A DNA stretch of 64,000 bases from positions 1,550,001-1,614,000 of the forward strand of contig NZ_CBDEGB010000002.1 of assembly GCF_965237655.1 (NCBI RefSeq), read 5' to 3'. Every line of letters begins with the position of its first letter. Positions within the stretch are counted from its first letter, which is position 1. Source of the stretch: Poriferisodalis sp965237655 (GTDB taxonomy: Bacteria > Actinomycetota > Acidimicrobiia > Acidimicrobiales > Poriferisodalaceae). This document shows positions 27,544 through 38,773 of this stretch, one piece after another. The position numbers were made by a program, and so were the translations under genes. The notes under the pieces are model-generated. The model saw only the letters and a program-made list of their open reading frames with translations. It searched no databases and was not told where the DNA came from.

Positions 27544-28475
27544 CCGAAACCGTCGTCAGCTCCGCCACGCGTGAAGTCGTCATCGGCTTCGATCGCCCTT
27601 TCGTGACGATCGGCGAACGCATCAATCCAACCGGCCGCAAGATGCTCGCAGAGGAAATGCTGTCAGGCGACTTCAGCCGGGTCGAAGCCGATGCGCTCGC
27701 TCAAGTTGCTGCGGGTGCCCACATGCTCGACGTGAACGCCGGGGTGCCGCTGGCCGACGAACCGGCGATGCTCGCCGCTGCGGTCAAGCTGGTCCAGTCC
27801 GTCACCGACGTGCCCCTCAGCATCGATTCCTCGGTGATCGAGGCGCTCGAAGCGGGCGTCGATGCCTACGTCGGCAAGCCGCTCATCAACTCGGTGACCG
27901 GTGAAGTCGAGGTCATGGAGCGCATCCTGCCGCTCGTAGCACGAGCCGGGGCAGCCGTTGTCGCGATATCCAACGATGAGACGGGAATCAGTGAAGATCC
28001 CGATGTTCGTTTCGAGGTGGCGCGACGCATCGTGAACGCAGCGGCCGACTACGGCATCCCGCGTCACGACGTGGTGGTGGATCCTCTGGTGATGCCCATC
28101 GGTGCCATGGCGACCGCGGGTCGGCAGGTGTTCCAGCTTGTGCGACGCCTGCGAGACGAGCTCGGCGTGAACACCACATGCGGCGCGTCGAATGTGAGCT
28201 TCGGCCTGCCCAACCGCAACGTCATCACCGGCACCTTCCTGTCCATGGCTATCGGTGCTGGACTGACCTCAGCCATCATGAACCCGCTCCACGCCGAAGT
28301 GAAGGCAGCCGTGATGGCCGGCGATGTCCTGGCGGGTAACGATCAGAATTGCGCGGCGTGGATCTCCGAGCACCGAGATCGCAGTGCCATGGGGGCGAAT
28401 AACGTTGCCGACGGCCGAGCCGGCGCCGGCGACCGTCCTCGCCGGCAGGGCGGACGTCGCGCTCGCACCGGTTAG
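27540..28475 (+). CDS. Tetrahydrofolate-corrinoid methyltransferase (pterin-binding, MtgA/MtrH-like)
   Basis: 311 residues; the GTG start overlaps the previous stop by four bases. The dihydropteroate synthase-like barrel starts FVTIGERINPTGRK and contains GAHMLDVNAG, PLSIDSSVIEALEAG, VVDPLVMPIGA and GASNVSFGLPNR, all pterin-site landmarks. In betaine systems such enzymes take the methyl group from methylcobalamin to THF. The last about 30 residues are a basic low-complexity tail (ADGRAGAGDRPRRQGGRRAR), longer than usual. The next gene starts 10 bases after the stop. Confidence 0.9.
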   Translation: MTETVVSSATREVVIGFDRPFVTIGERINPTGRKMLAEEMLSGDFSRVEADALAQVAAGAHMLDVNAGVPLADEPAMLAAAVKLVQSVTDVPLSIDSSVIEALEAGVDAYVGKPLINSVTGEVEVMERILPLVARAGAAVVAISNDETGISEDPDVRFEVARRIVNAAADYGIPRHDVVVDPLVMPIGAMATAGRQVFQLVRRLRDELGVNTTCGASNVSFGLPNRNVITGTFLSMAIGAGLTSAIMNPLHAEVKAAVMAGDVLAGNDQNCAAWISEHRDRSAMGANNVADGRAGAGDRPRRQGGRRARTG

Positions 28476-28485
28476 CGAGGTCCCG

Positions 28486-30705
<2,220 letters not shown>

Positions 30706-30715
30706 GTGAAGGTAG

Positions 30716-30745
30716 GTCTGCAGTAGAAGGTTCTGCAGTGGAAGG
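30716..30745 (+). repeat. 15-bp tandem repeat before the mttB-like gene
   Basis: Two adjacent 15-base units, GTCTGCAGTAGAAGG (30716-30730) and TTCTGCAGTGGAAGG (30731-30745), differ at two positions. Each ends in GAAGG, a Shine-Dalgarno-like sequence; a third GAAGG precedes at 30708-30712. The last copy lies 12 bases before the ATG at 30758. Confidence 0.7.
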
Positions 30746-30757
30746 TAAAAAGCAACG

Positions 30758-32293
30758 ATGACTGAACGAACACGACGGCGAGGAGGCGGGCGGGCGGCCC
30801 GCCAGGCTCTGCGGGCGGCCAGTGACCAAGTCACGTACACCCACCTGACCCGCAGGCTGGCCCCGGTCAGTGTGCTGGACTCCGAAGGTCTGGCCCAGAT
30901 TGAGGCGAATGCCGAGACGATCCTGTCCGAGGTTGGTATCGCCTTTCAGGAATTCCCTCGCGCCTTAGAGCTGTGGCGCGACGCGGGTGCCGATGTTGAT
31001 GGGGAGCTCGTCCGCTTTCCACGCGGTCTGTGCCGGCAGATCGTTCAGGACAACGCGCCCTCGGAATACATTCAGCACGCCCGCAACCCGGCTCGATCCG
31101 TGCCGATCGGCGGCGATGCGACGGTCTTTGCCCCGAATTACGGATCGCCGTTCGTGACCGACCTCGACAAAGGACGTCGCTACGCCACGCTCGAAGACTT
31201 CGAGAACGTGGTGAAGCTGACGTGGATGCTCCCCCACCTGCACCACAGCGGCGGCACCGTGTGCGAGCCGGTGGACGTGCCGGTGAACAAGCGCCATCTC
31301 GACATGGTGTATTCCCACCTGCGGTACAGCGACAAGCCGCTCATGGGTTCGGTCACCGCGGCCAAGCGAGCCGAGGACTCGGTCGAGCTGTGCCGTATTG
31401 CGTTCGGCGGCGACCTGGGCGACCGCGCGGTGCTGACGAGCCTCATCAATGCATCGTCGCCCCTGCGCTGGGATGCCACCATGCTCGGTGCAGCGGAGGT
31501 CTACGCGCAGCACAACCAGGCGTGCGTGATCTCGCCGTTCATCCTGGCCGGGGCCATGTCGCCGGTGACGGTGGCCGCGCTCGCGGCACAGTGCCTGGCC
31601 GAGGCGTTGTCGGGCATGGCGTTCTGCCAGCTGGTGCGCCCGGGCGCACCGGTGATCTTCGGAACGTTTGCCTCGTCGATGTCGATGGCGACCGGAGCCC
31701 CGACCTTCGGCACGCCCGAGGCAGGTCTGGCCATCTACGTCATGGCGGAGCTCGCCCGGCGCCTCGGACTGCCCTTCCGTTCAGGCGGGCAGTTCACGTC
31801 GTCCAAGGCTCCCGATGCACAGGCTGCCTACGAATCGGCATCCACGCTGCTGCCCACGATGGCAGCGGGCGTGAACTTCGTGCTGCACGCAGCGGGTTGG
31901 CTTGAGGGCGGCCTGGCGCTGAGCTACGAGAAGCTCATCATGGATGCCGACCAGCTCGGAATGATGGAGGTCTACGCCAAGGGCATCGACATGTCGCCCA
32001 ACGGGCAGGCCCTCGAAGCGTTCCTCACGAACCCTCACGGCAACCATTTCCTGGGACACCCGCACACGCTGGAGAACTTCGAGTCGGCCTTCTACCAGTC
32101 CTCCATCGCTGACAACAACAGCTTCGAGCGTTGGTCAGACGACGGCTCGCTCGACGCAGCCCAACGCGCCAATGCGGTGTGGAAGCAGATGCTGGCCGAC
32201 TACGAGCCGCCGCCGATCGACGACGCCATCGACGCAGAGCTCCGCGACTACATCGCCCGCCGCAAGGCCACCGAACCCGACGCCCTCGTGTAG
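30758..32293 (+). CDS. MttB-superfamily methyltransferase without pyrrolysine (MtgB-like)
   Basis: 511 residues forming the MttB barrel: VSVLDSEGLAQIEANAETILSEVG at the N-terminus, FAPNYGSPFVTDL, YSDKPLMGSVTAAKRAEDSV, and the late TLLPTMAAGVNFVLHAAGWLEGGLALSYEKL region. No TAG codon interrupts the frame, so it belongs to the non-pyrrolysine branch that includes glycine betaine methyltransferase MtgB. It would demethylate a quaternary amine onto the corrinoid protein of this operon. The exact substrate (glycine betaine, carnitine, proline betaine and others) cannot be told. The basic head (RTRRRGGGRAARQ) is unusual. Confidence 0.9.
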   Translation: MTERTRRRGGGRAARQALRAASDQVTYTHLTRRLAPVSVLDSEGLAQIEANAETILSEVGIAFQEFPRALELWRDAGADVDGELVRFPRGLCRQIVQDNAPSEYIQHARNPARSVPIGGDATVFAPNYGSPFVTDLDKGRRYATLEDFENVVKLTWMLPHLHHSGGTVCEPVDVPVNKRHLDMVYSHLRYSDKPLMGSVTAAKRAEDSVELCRIAFGGDLGDRAVLTSLINASSPLRWDATMLGAAEVYAQHNQACVISPFILAGAMSPVTVAALAAQCLAEALSGMAFCQLVRPGAPVIFGTFASSMSMATGAPTFGTPEAGLAIYVMAELARRLGLPFRSGGQFTSSKAPDAQAAYESASTLLPTMAAGVNFVLHAAGWLEGGLALSYEKLIMDADQLGMMEVYAKGIDMSPNGQALEAFLTNPHGNHFLGHPHTLENFESAFYQSSIADNNSFERWSDDGSLDAAQRANAVWKQMLADYEPPPIDDAIDAELRDYIARRKATEPDALV

Positions 32294-32321
32294 CGGTCGC
32301 CCAGTCAGGCTCACTCGGTGC

Positions 32322-35300
32322 TCAGGAAACTTGCCGGATGCGCACCACGTAGTTCTCGTCGCGCTCGGCGAGCACTTCGATCCGGTAGCCCCACACCGTC
32401 AACTCATCTCCGACGCCAAGCAAGGGAAATTGCTCAATCAGTTCGCTTCCGCTGTCGTTGCCGATCTTGAGCGGTCGATCGCTCTTGCTGGCATCAACCG
32501 TGTACACGAGGATGCCCTGGTTGGCGAATGGGGTCCAACGGTCCCTATCGATGTTGCGACGGACTTCGACAGCGATCGCTCTGGCAGGCGCGACAGGCAC
32601 TGCGGCCAGTCGTAGGTCACTGCCATCGCGACTCACTGGGGCGAGCGAGAGGACCGTGTCAGGCTGAGTAATACAGCTGAATTGATCAGCGCTCAACCAC
32701 CCGAGCTGGTAGCGGCTCCAAGCCAGCATCTCGCTGAAGCGAATCCAGTGGTCCACTAGGTAGTGGTCGGACGGCAGCGGCGGCGTGTCGTTCAAGATCC
32801 GGTCGTGCTCGTCAATGAAGTGGTAGACGCCCAGGCCCATGATCCCGAAATTGGAAGCAGTGAGCCTCGATCCGGCCTTGCGATCGGGACGCAGCGAGAC
32901 GCCCCCGGTGTTGTAGAGATCGGTGAGGCCGAACACATGGAGGAGTTCGTGCGCTGCGGCCCAGCCGTTCGAAGTGACTTCGCGATTCACCGAACGGTGC
33001 AAGACGTTCATGCGCAGCGTCGGAATGGTCCTGCCGTCGACGTCGATGTTGCCGGTCGCAGTTGCGATCGAGAACTGATCGCTCGGGAAGACCGTCATCA
33101 CGGCATCGATCTCGGAAAAGTCGAGCTTGCCGGAGGCCAAGTTCGCAGAGAGTTGGCTCGCCTCGGTACTGAGAGCGTCGTGGTGAATGTAGGTGTCGAA
33201 GCCCTCCTCAGCCCGGAGCCATTCGTGCAGCACGCTGAAACGCAGATCGAGCCGCCCCCCGCTCGCCTCCTCGAGGTATTGCTCCATATAGGGCAGGCTG
33301 CTCGCGACCTCCTCGCCTGTGGAGTGGGCTGCCGGCGCATCGGGGAAGTCGACGAACAACACCGCAACGCGCACCTTTCCCACCGCTGAAGGTGCCCAGT
33401 CGGGCAGCGGGAAGCCTGCGGTGGTGTGCGAGCGACCTTCTGGCCTGCAGTCAAGGGAAGCCTCGAGAGGCGTGCCTTGAGAGCCGACGGCATACGCCGT
33501 TGCGTGGGCATGGTCGTCGCTGAGGTAGTACGCGATCCGGTCGCCGTCGGGCGACCAGTCCGGCGAGTGGGCCTGGCCTGCGACTACCGCAACCGTCTCT
33601 TGGCCCAGGCCGTCGGTGCGAATCGTGCTGATCGTGGTGCTGTCCTCATGGTGGGTGACGAAGACGATTCGGTCACTTCGAGGCGACCAGCTGATGCTGC
33701 TGTTGACGTCCCCTCCCACTGGCCGGAAGTCAGATCCGTCGGGAGCCATCAGGGCGATCTCAGAGCCGTTGTAGACGAATGCGATCGTGGAGCCGTCGGG
33801 TGACCAGACTGGGGAATAGTCGGGAGTCGCGTACGAGGTGAGCTGTGTCAGGTTCTGGCCAGTGACGTCGATCGTCAAGATGGCGTTGGAGTGCTCGCTC
33901 TCGGCGAAACGCCGGAATGCGATCGTGGTGCCGTCAGGTGACCAAGCAGGACCGCGGTCGTGGTAGGTGGCATCGGTGAGCTGTCTCCTTCCCGTGCCGT
34001 CGACGTTGATGACCCAGATGCCTGCGTCCCACTTCGATGTGGCGTACGGCTCGTGCATATAGGCGATCTTGGAGCCGTCGGCAGACCATGCCGGGTCGTA
34101 GGAACCACCGGTCCCGTCGGCCACGAGCTTCCGCCGATCGCTCCCGTTGATGCGCGAAATCCAGATGGTGCCGCCGTCCGAGTAAGTGATGTACTGGCAA
34201 TCCGGCGACCACGCTGGATACGACGCGTTCACACCGGAAAATAGCTCACGCGGCGGATCGTCCGAGTTGCCACCGCATGTACCAGGTGCCAGAGCGGGTG
34301 AGACGGTGCTGGCAGTCCCGGAATCCTGAGTGACTGTGTCATCGGCGGGAGCTGTGGTGCTGATCGTTCGACCGAGGTACTCCGACAATGCCGCATCAGA
34401 TACGGCAGCGTCGCCGCCGAAGATCTGCAGGTTGACTGCCTGGGTACCGGCGTCACGTGCTGTGGCACGGACGCCGTCGAGGTAGGCGGCGGTGTCGGTG
34501 GGGATCTGCCCGGGATCGGCGAGCACCAGCGGTGCGCAAAGCCGCGCCAGCAGGGGCCCCGCGCTGAATGAATCGAAGGGCACACGCGCTCTGGCAATGC
34601 CGATGCTCGCGTGTCCGAAGCAAGCGTCGGATCCGGAGCCGTAGCGGCCATGCGCCAACTCGGCGGCCTTGACGGCCGTGTTGTAGCGCGTCGTGCCGGC
34701 GAGCCGGGTGATTGCTACGCCGAGCTCGCGCAGCGACACCTCGACCGATTCGCTGATGGCGGCCGTACCGCCCATGAGAACTACGTGGTCCACAGGCGCC
34801 TGTCGCAGGTACGAAGCGACTCTGGAATGCAGCTCGTCAGGGGTGGTGAGCAGTACAGGGTGATGACCCCGAGCCGAGATCGGCCCGGCCACGAGAGCAT
34901 CGGCGAACACTTCGCCACTGGCCACGATCGCCGTTCGACCCAGCCCTGGCATGACGCCTACGTGGCCAGTGTCGCTGTGATGAGCTTGCAGCAGCCGGCG
35001 CAGCTTGCTGGCAGTCAAGGCGGCAGTGTCATACCGGTCGGCACCACTCACGCGTTCAACTGTGATGTCGAGGGCTTCGAGACCGTCGACGACAGCTTCG
35101 CCGACTTGGGAGTCGGTTCCTGCTGCGGGGTCCTGTGAGTCGATCATCAGCACGCGTGACACGCCGGTCGTGACAAGAAACGCAGCGGCATCTGCTCGAA
35201 GATGGTCGGGAGGCGTCATCAGGATCGGCGCATCGAGAGCGCCTGCCACCGACGCCGCTACGACGGCTTCGGGCCAGCTGCGTCCCGACACCATGACAGC

Positions 35301-35504
35301 CCAGTCGAGAGTGCCATCTGCATCTGCAGCCACGGCTTCGGCAACCAGCAGCGATGTCGAATACCGATCTGCGCCGCCGTAGCGGTACGGCGTCACGTCC
35401 GCGAGTTCGGGGTCGGCGGCCTGCGAGGCTGCCGCTGTCGGGATGCCCGCTATGGCAACAAGGCAGATAATTGCTGCAGCGAGCGCTCTCCAGGCGGCAC
35501 GCAC
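32322..35504 (-). CDS. Secreted protein: CWB2 repeats, beta-propeller and M6-type metalloprotease
   Basis: 1060 residues. A signal peptide (residues 1-28, ending AAASQA) is followed by three cell-wall-binding type 2 modules, each with an R-x-x-G-x-x-R-Y-x-T motif (RYGGADRYST, RVSGADRYDT, RLAGTTRYNT). Next comes a TolB/PD40 beta-propeller with repeated P-x-WSPDG blades (about residues 420-690). The C-terminal M6-like protease domain holds the zinc site HELLHVFGLTDLYN. It is likely to be cell-wall attached and to cut extracellular proteins. It stands between one-carbon genes without an obvious link. Confidence 0.85.
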   Translation of the reverse strand: MRAAWRALAAAIICLVAIAGIPTAAASQAADPELADVTPYRYGGADRYSTSLLVAEAVAADADGTLDWAVMVSGRSWPEAVVAASVAGALDAPILMTPPDHLRADAAAFLVTTGVSRVLMIDSQDPAAGTDSQVGEAVVDGLEALDITVERVSGADRYDTAALTASKLRRLLQAHHSDTGHVGVMPGLGRTAIVASGEVFADALVAGPISARGHHPVLLTTPDELHSRVASYLRQAPVDHVVLMGGTAAISESVEVSLRELGVAITRLAGTTRYNTAVKAAELAHGRYGSGSDACFGHASIGIARARVPFDSFSAGPLLARLCAPLVLADPGQIPTDTAAYLDGVRATARDAGTQAVNLQIFGGDAAVSDAALSEYLGRTISTTAPADDTVTQDSGTASTVSPALAPGTCGGNSDDPPRELFSGVNASYPAWSPDCQYITYSDGGTIWISRINGSDRRKLVADGTGGSYDPAWSADGSKIAYMHEPYATSKWDAGIWVINVDGTGRRQLTDATYHDRGPAWSPDGTTIAFRRFAESEHSNAILTIDVTGQNLTQLTSYATPDYSPVWSPDGSTIAFVYNGSEIALMAPDGSDFRPVGGDVNSSISWSPRSDRIVFVTHHEDSTTISTIRTDGLGQETVAVVAGQAHSPDWSPDGDRIAYYLSDDHAHATAYAVGSQGTPLEASLDCRPEGRSHTTAGFPLPDWAPSAVGKVRVAVLFVDFPDAPAAHSTGEEVASSLPYMEQYLEEASGGRLDLRFSVLHEWLRAEEGFDTYIHHDALSTEASQLSANLASGKLDFSEIDAVMTVFPSDQFSIATATGNIDVDGRTIPTLRMNVLHRSVNREVTSNGWAAAHELLHVFGLTDLYNTGGVSLRPDRKAGSRLTASNFGIMGLGVYHFIDEHDRILNDTPPLPSDHYLVDHWIRFSEMLAWSRYQLGWLSADQFSCITQPDTVLSLAPVSRDGSDLRLAAVPVAPARAIAVEVRRNIDRDRWTPFANQGILVYTVDASKSDRPLKIGNDSGSELIEQFPLLGVGDELTVWGYRIEVLAERDENYVVRIRQVS

Positions 35505-35558
35505 AGGACCATGGTAGTTGTGTTGAGGCAGAGCGGCGCCTCGTCTACCGATTGCTCA

Positions 35559-36383
35559 TCAGGACACGACGACGGCGGTGACGCCTACCACGGCCGCGGC
35601 GATGCCGATGGCCTGGCGCACGTTGATGGGATCGTTGTAGACAGCCCGGCCGACGAGGACGCTCATCACCGGGAACATGGACGCGCCCACGACAGTTGCC
35701 GGTGCGTCGAACCAGATGCCGACGATGTAGAAGATGGTGGCACCGGCGCTAGCGATTCCCGTCAGCACGGCGTAGCCCATCACCTCGGGCGGAGGCAGTG
35801 CCGGCAGGCGGCGGATCGCAACCAGCGCAGCCATGGCCGCCACCGAGGAGAGCCGTTGCCCGACTCCCGGCCAGGCACCTGAGCTCTCGGAGAGGTCCAC
35901 CAGGATCCCGAGTCCCACCCCGTACGCGATGCCCGACACCAGTGCCCATGCCGTTCCGGTCGCCACGTGAGTGCCGCGGGTGCCCCCGGCGGTCACCAGT
36001 CCAAGGCCTCCGAAAGCCACCGCCGCGCCGATGATGGCGATGAGCGGCGGATCGTGGCCCCTCAGCGTGGTGTAGGCGAACGGGATGACGGCTGACAGCG
36101 TGGCGACGATCGGTGCAGCCACTGCCGACCCGGCCCGATCCAGCGATGTGTAGTAGCAGGCAAGGCCCGTGCCCAAGCCGACGCCCGAGACCAGGCCGCG
36201 CAGGAAGTCGTCGCTGGCGAACGATCCTGGAACGAAGGGCACGATTGCGAGCGAGATGATCGCTGCGGTGCCCTGAAACGTGATCATCGCCGAGAGGACG
36301 TGGCACCGCATCACCACACGGCGTCCGAACAGGTCGCTGGTGCCGATGCTCACTGAGGTGAGCAGACCGAACAGTGCCCCCAT
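35559..36383 (-). CDS. EamA/DMT-superfamily transporter
   Basis: 274 residues with about ten membrane helices in two EamA repeats (first from MGALFGLLTSVSIGTSDLFGRR, second from WALVSGIAYGVGLGILV). The typical APIVATLSAVIPFAYTTL and VGASMFPVMSVLVGRAVYND segments are present. It exports or imports a small metabolite; which one is not known. It is followed on the same strand by nothing closer than the protease gene and preceded by an MFS gene 26 bases away. Confidence 0.85.
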   Translation of the reverse strand: MGALFGLLTSVSIGTSDLFGRRVVMRCHVLSAMITFQGTAAIISLAIVPFVPGSFASDDFLRGLVSGVGLGTGLACYYTSLDRAGSAVAAPIVATLSAVIPFAYTTLRGHDPPLIAIIGAAVAFGGLGLVTAGGTRGTHVATGTAWALVSGIAYGVGLGILVDLSESSGAWPGVGQRLSSVAAMAALVAIRRLPALPPPEVMGYAVLTGIASAGATIFYIVGIWFDAPATVVGASMFPVMSVLVGRAVYNDPINVRQAIGIAAAVVGVTAVVVS

Positions 36384-36409
36384 CGATCCTGCCTAGGGCC
36401 GTTGCGCCA

Positions 36410-37849
36410 TCACCGGCGCCGGCGCAGCAGCGCAGCCACCGCAGCGGAGGCCCGTGCAGGGATCGGGAGGAACTGGCCCTGCTGTGCCACGGTCGGACCG
36501 GCAACGAGCAGCATGCGGGCAGCGACGAACACTGCGACCGAGACATACGCCGCCGCCATGACGAAGTAGAACGCGTTGAGCGTCAGGGACATCCCGATTG
36601 CGGCACAGATCGGTCCCACCGTGGCGCCGACCCCGTTCATGCGCACCAGTACGGCGCTGGCTCCGGCTCGCTGGGAACCCCGAAGCCAGTCGTTTGTCTG
36701 TGCCACTGCCATCGAATAGATCGGGTAGGCGAACGCTCCCATCACTCCCATGACGACGATGCCTGCGAAGCCTCGCTCGTCGAGAGCGAGCATGACGAGA
36801 CAGGCAGCGCCGGCAATCGAAGCTGCCGCCACGATGACGATGCGCCGAGGCACGCGGTCTGAGAGGCGGCCGAGCGGGATCTGCCCGAACAAGCTGCCGA
36901 TCATCGGGGCTGCCACGAACAACGCGACCTGCAGCGGCGACAATCCCCTCGACGCGGCGTATACCGATCCGATGCCGGAAATGGATCCCAGAGCGGCGCC
37001 GATCAGGAAGGCCACCACCACGCCGGTGGGTGCGGTCCCCATGAGCGTCCGGAGGCCGACTGATTCATGCACCATCACCGGCGGGTTGGCAGATGCGGAC
37101 AGCGACATCGGCACGAGCGCCAGCGAGACCAGCACGGAGACCACCGCGAAGAGGGCGAAGCCGTTGGTGTCGGCGACGGCCACCAAGAGCTGGCCCGCGG
37201 CAATGGCGCCCATCGTGATGACCATGTAGCGGGCCACCATCCGACCGCGATTCTCGTTTGTCGCCAGCTCGTTCAGCCACGTCTCGGCAACGACGATCAA
37301 CGCGGCAAAGCACACCCCCCACATAAAGCGACATGCACCCCAGACCAGTGGGTTGACGAAGACCGCCTGCACGAGCACGACGCTGCTGCCAGCCGATGCC
37401 CCCGCAGCGAAAACGCGTACGTGACCGACCTGCCCCAGGAAATGAGGAGCTAACGCGGAGCCCGCCAGGAAGCCGACGAAGTTCATCGCCATGACCAGAC
37501 CCGCAACGGTCGAACCGAAGCCTTCCGAGGTGGCCCGAACTCCCAGCAAGGTGTTCTGCAGTCCGTTGCCGGCCATCAGGAGCGCGATGCCGGCAAAGAG
37601 GGCTGTGCTGCGGGCGGCGTGTGAAGCGAGAGCCGGGCCGCCCACGTGGGGTTCGGCGACTGTTGCGCGGGCGATCTGGGGAACATGGCCAGTTGCCATC
37701 TCATGTGCGCGGTGGAGGGCACGTTCGCGGCGGCTGATCCGTACCGTCGTCGACGCGCCGCTTTCGGCGCCTGTACCGGATGCGCCGCCTTCGGCGCCTG
37801 TACCGGATGCGCCGCCTTCGGCGGCCGGGGTCGGCTCGTTCGCCGACAC
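36410..37849 (-). CDS. Major facilitator superfamily transporter
   Basis: 479 residues, about twelve membrane helices. The family motif between helices 2 and 3 is weak; the cytoplasmic loop GQIPLGRLSDRVPRR between helices 8 and 9 matches the repeated MFS motif. The start (GTG at 37849) gives a 30-residue head of 9-residue repeats (GGASGTGAE type) encoded by 27-base repeats; an internal start at MATGHVPQ would avoid it. A YcaD-like group is possible. Substrate unknown. It ends 26 bases before the EamA gene. Confidence 0.85.
   Translation of the reverse strand: MSANEPTPAAEGGASGTGAEGGASGTGAESGASTTVRISRRERALHRAHEMATGHVPQIARATVAEPHVGGPALASHAARSTALFAGIALLMAGNGLQNTLLGVRATSEGFGSTVAGLVMAMNFVGFLAGSALAPHFLGQVGHVRVFAAGASAGSSVVLVQAVFVNPLVWGACRFMWGVCFAALIVVAETWLNELATNENRGRMVARYMVITMGAIAAGQLLVAVADTNGFALFAVVSVLVSLALVPMSLSASANPPVMVHESVGLRTLMGTAPTGVVVAFLIGAALGSISGIGSVYAASRGLSPLQVALFVAAPMIGSLFGQIPLGRLSDRVPRRIVIVAAASIAGAACLVMLALDERGFAGIVVMGVMGAFAYPIYSMAVAQTNDWLRGSQRAGASAVLVRMNGVGATVGPICAAIGMSLTLNAFYFVMAAAYVSVAVFVAARMLLVAGPTVAQQGQFLPIPARASAAVAALLRRRR
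37755..37835. repeat. Three 27-bp tandem repeats in the MFS gene head
   Basis: Units begin at 37755, 37782 and 37809. The core GCGCCGCCTTCGGCGCC is itself nearly palindromic, and the spacer is TGTACCGGAT. Two units are almost identical and the third degenerates. A related 27-base repeat with the same kind of core lies at 40584-40664. Confidence 0.75.
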
Positions 37850-37855
37850 CTGTGG

Positions 37856-38773
37856 CTAGTGCTCCGCTGTGTCAGTCGTCGGTGGCTCGAAGGCCGGCGC
37901 GTGAACGTACTGCCAGCCGAATCGACCCTTGATGCACAGGTGGCCGCTCGTCACCGAGTGATCCGCGGGCGACATCACCTTGACGATCTGCTTGTCTTGT
38001 ACATGCAGTTCGAGATTGCATCCCACGCCGCAGTACGAGCACACGGTGCGGGTGACGGACTGGTCGTCCGGTCGCCACTCCCCCACGGCACGCAGATCGA
38101 ACTCGCTCCGAAATTGCAGCGCCCCGGTGGGGCACACCGCAACGCAGTTGCCGCAATAGACACACGCACTCTCGGGTAATTCGACGTCGTACTCGGTACG
38201 GATACGGGCATCGAAGCCACGCCCGGCCACGGCGATGGCGAAGGTGTGCTGGGCGTCGTCTCCGCAGGCTTCGACGCACTTGTAACACAGCACGCAGCGG
38301 TCGTACGCGCGGATGTACAGGTCGTCCTGGATGCGGACGGGATCGTCGACATGGGCGGGTCCCGAGGGGGCGTCGTCTCCCAGAGCCGAGCTGTACCGAC
38401 CAGGGTCGGCGCCGTAGTGCTGCGACCATGAGTTGATCTCGGGTGCCTGGCTGAGGTCGTTGGCAGAGCCCAGGAACTCCAGCACCATGCGCCGGCTGTG
38501 ACGCACCCGCTCGGAGTCCGTGCTGATCGCCATGCCGTCTTCGGCGGGTCGAGAGCAGGCGGGCACCAATGTGCGCGACCCCTCGAGTTCCACGACGCAG
38601 ACACGGCAGACGTTGACCGGGGTCAGATTGGGGGCCCAGCAAATGGTGGGCGTCTCCACGCCGGCTTCGGTGCAGGCGGCCAGAATCGTCTCACCCGCGG
38701 GCACCGTGACCTCACGGCCGTCGATGCTCAGCGTGACAGGCGTCTCATCAACGTTCTCACCGGATGCGTTCAT
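37856..38773 (-). CDS. Formate dehydrogenase Fe-S subunit (detached N-terminal part of the alpha subunit)
   Basis: 305 residues from the ATG at 38773, which overlaps the previous stop as ATGA. Domains: a [2Fe-2S] ferredoxin (ICWAPNLTPVNVCRVC), two [4Fe-4S] sites (CVLCYKCVEACG and CVYCGNCVAVCP), then the molybdopterin-oxidoreductase [4Fe-4S] domain (CSYCGVGCNLE with GHLCIKGRFGW). It then stops where a normal FdhA/FdsA would continue into the molybdenum domains. That continuation is encoded by the separate gene at 40547-42592. It would relay electrons from the Mo site to the NADH-forming subunit. Confidence 0.9.
   Translation of the reverse strand: MNASGENVDETPVTLSIDGREVTVPAGETILAACTEAGVETPTICWAPNLTPVNVCRVCVVELEGSRTLVPACSRPAEDGMAISTDSERVRHSRRMVLEFLGSANDLSQAPEINSWSQHYGADPGRYSSALGDDAPSGPAHVDDPVRIQDDLYIRAYDRCVLCYKCVEACGDDAQHTFAIAVAGRGFDARIRTEYDVELPESACVYCGNCVAVCPTGALQFRSEFDLRAVGEWRPDDQSVTRTVCSYCGVGCNLELHVQDKQIVKVMSPADHSVTSGHLCIKGRFGWQYVHAPAFEPPTTDTAEH

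Noticed and set aside
30758..32293. Pyrrolysine in the MttB homologue
   Set aside because: There is no in-frame TAG within the gene.
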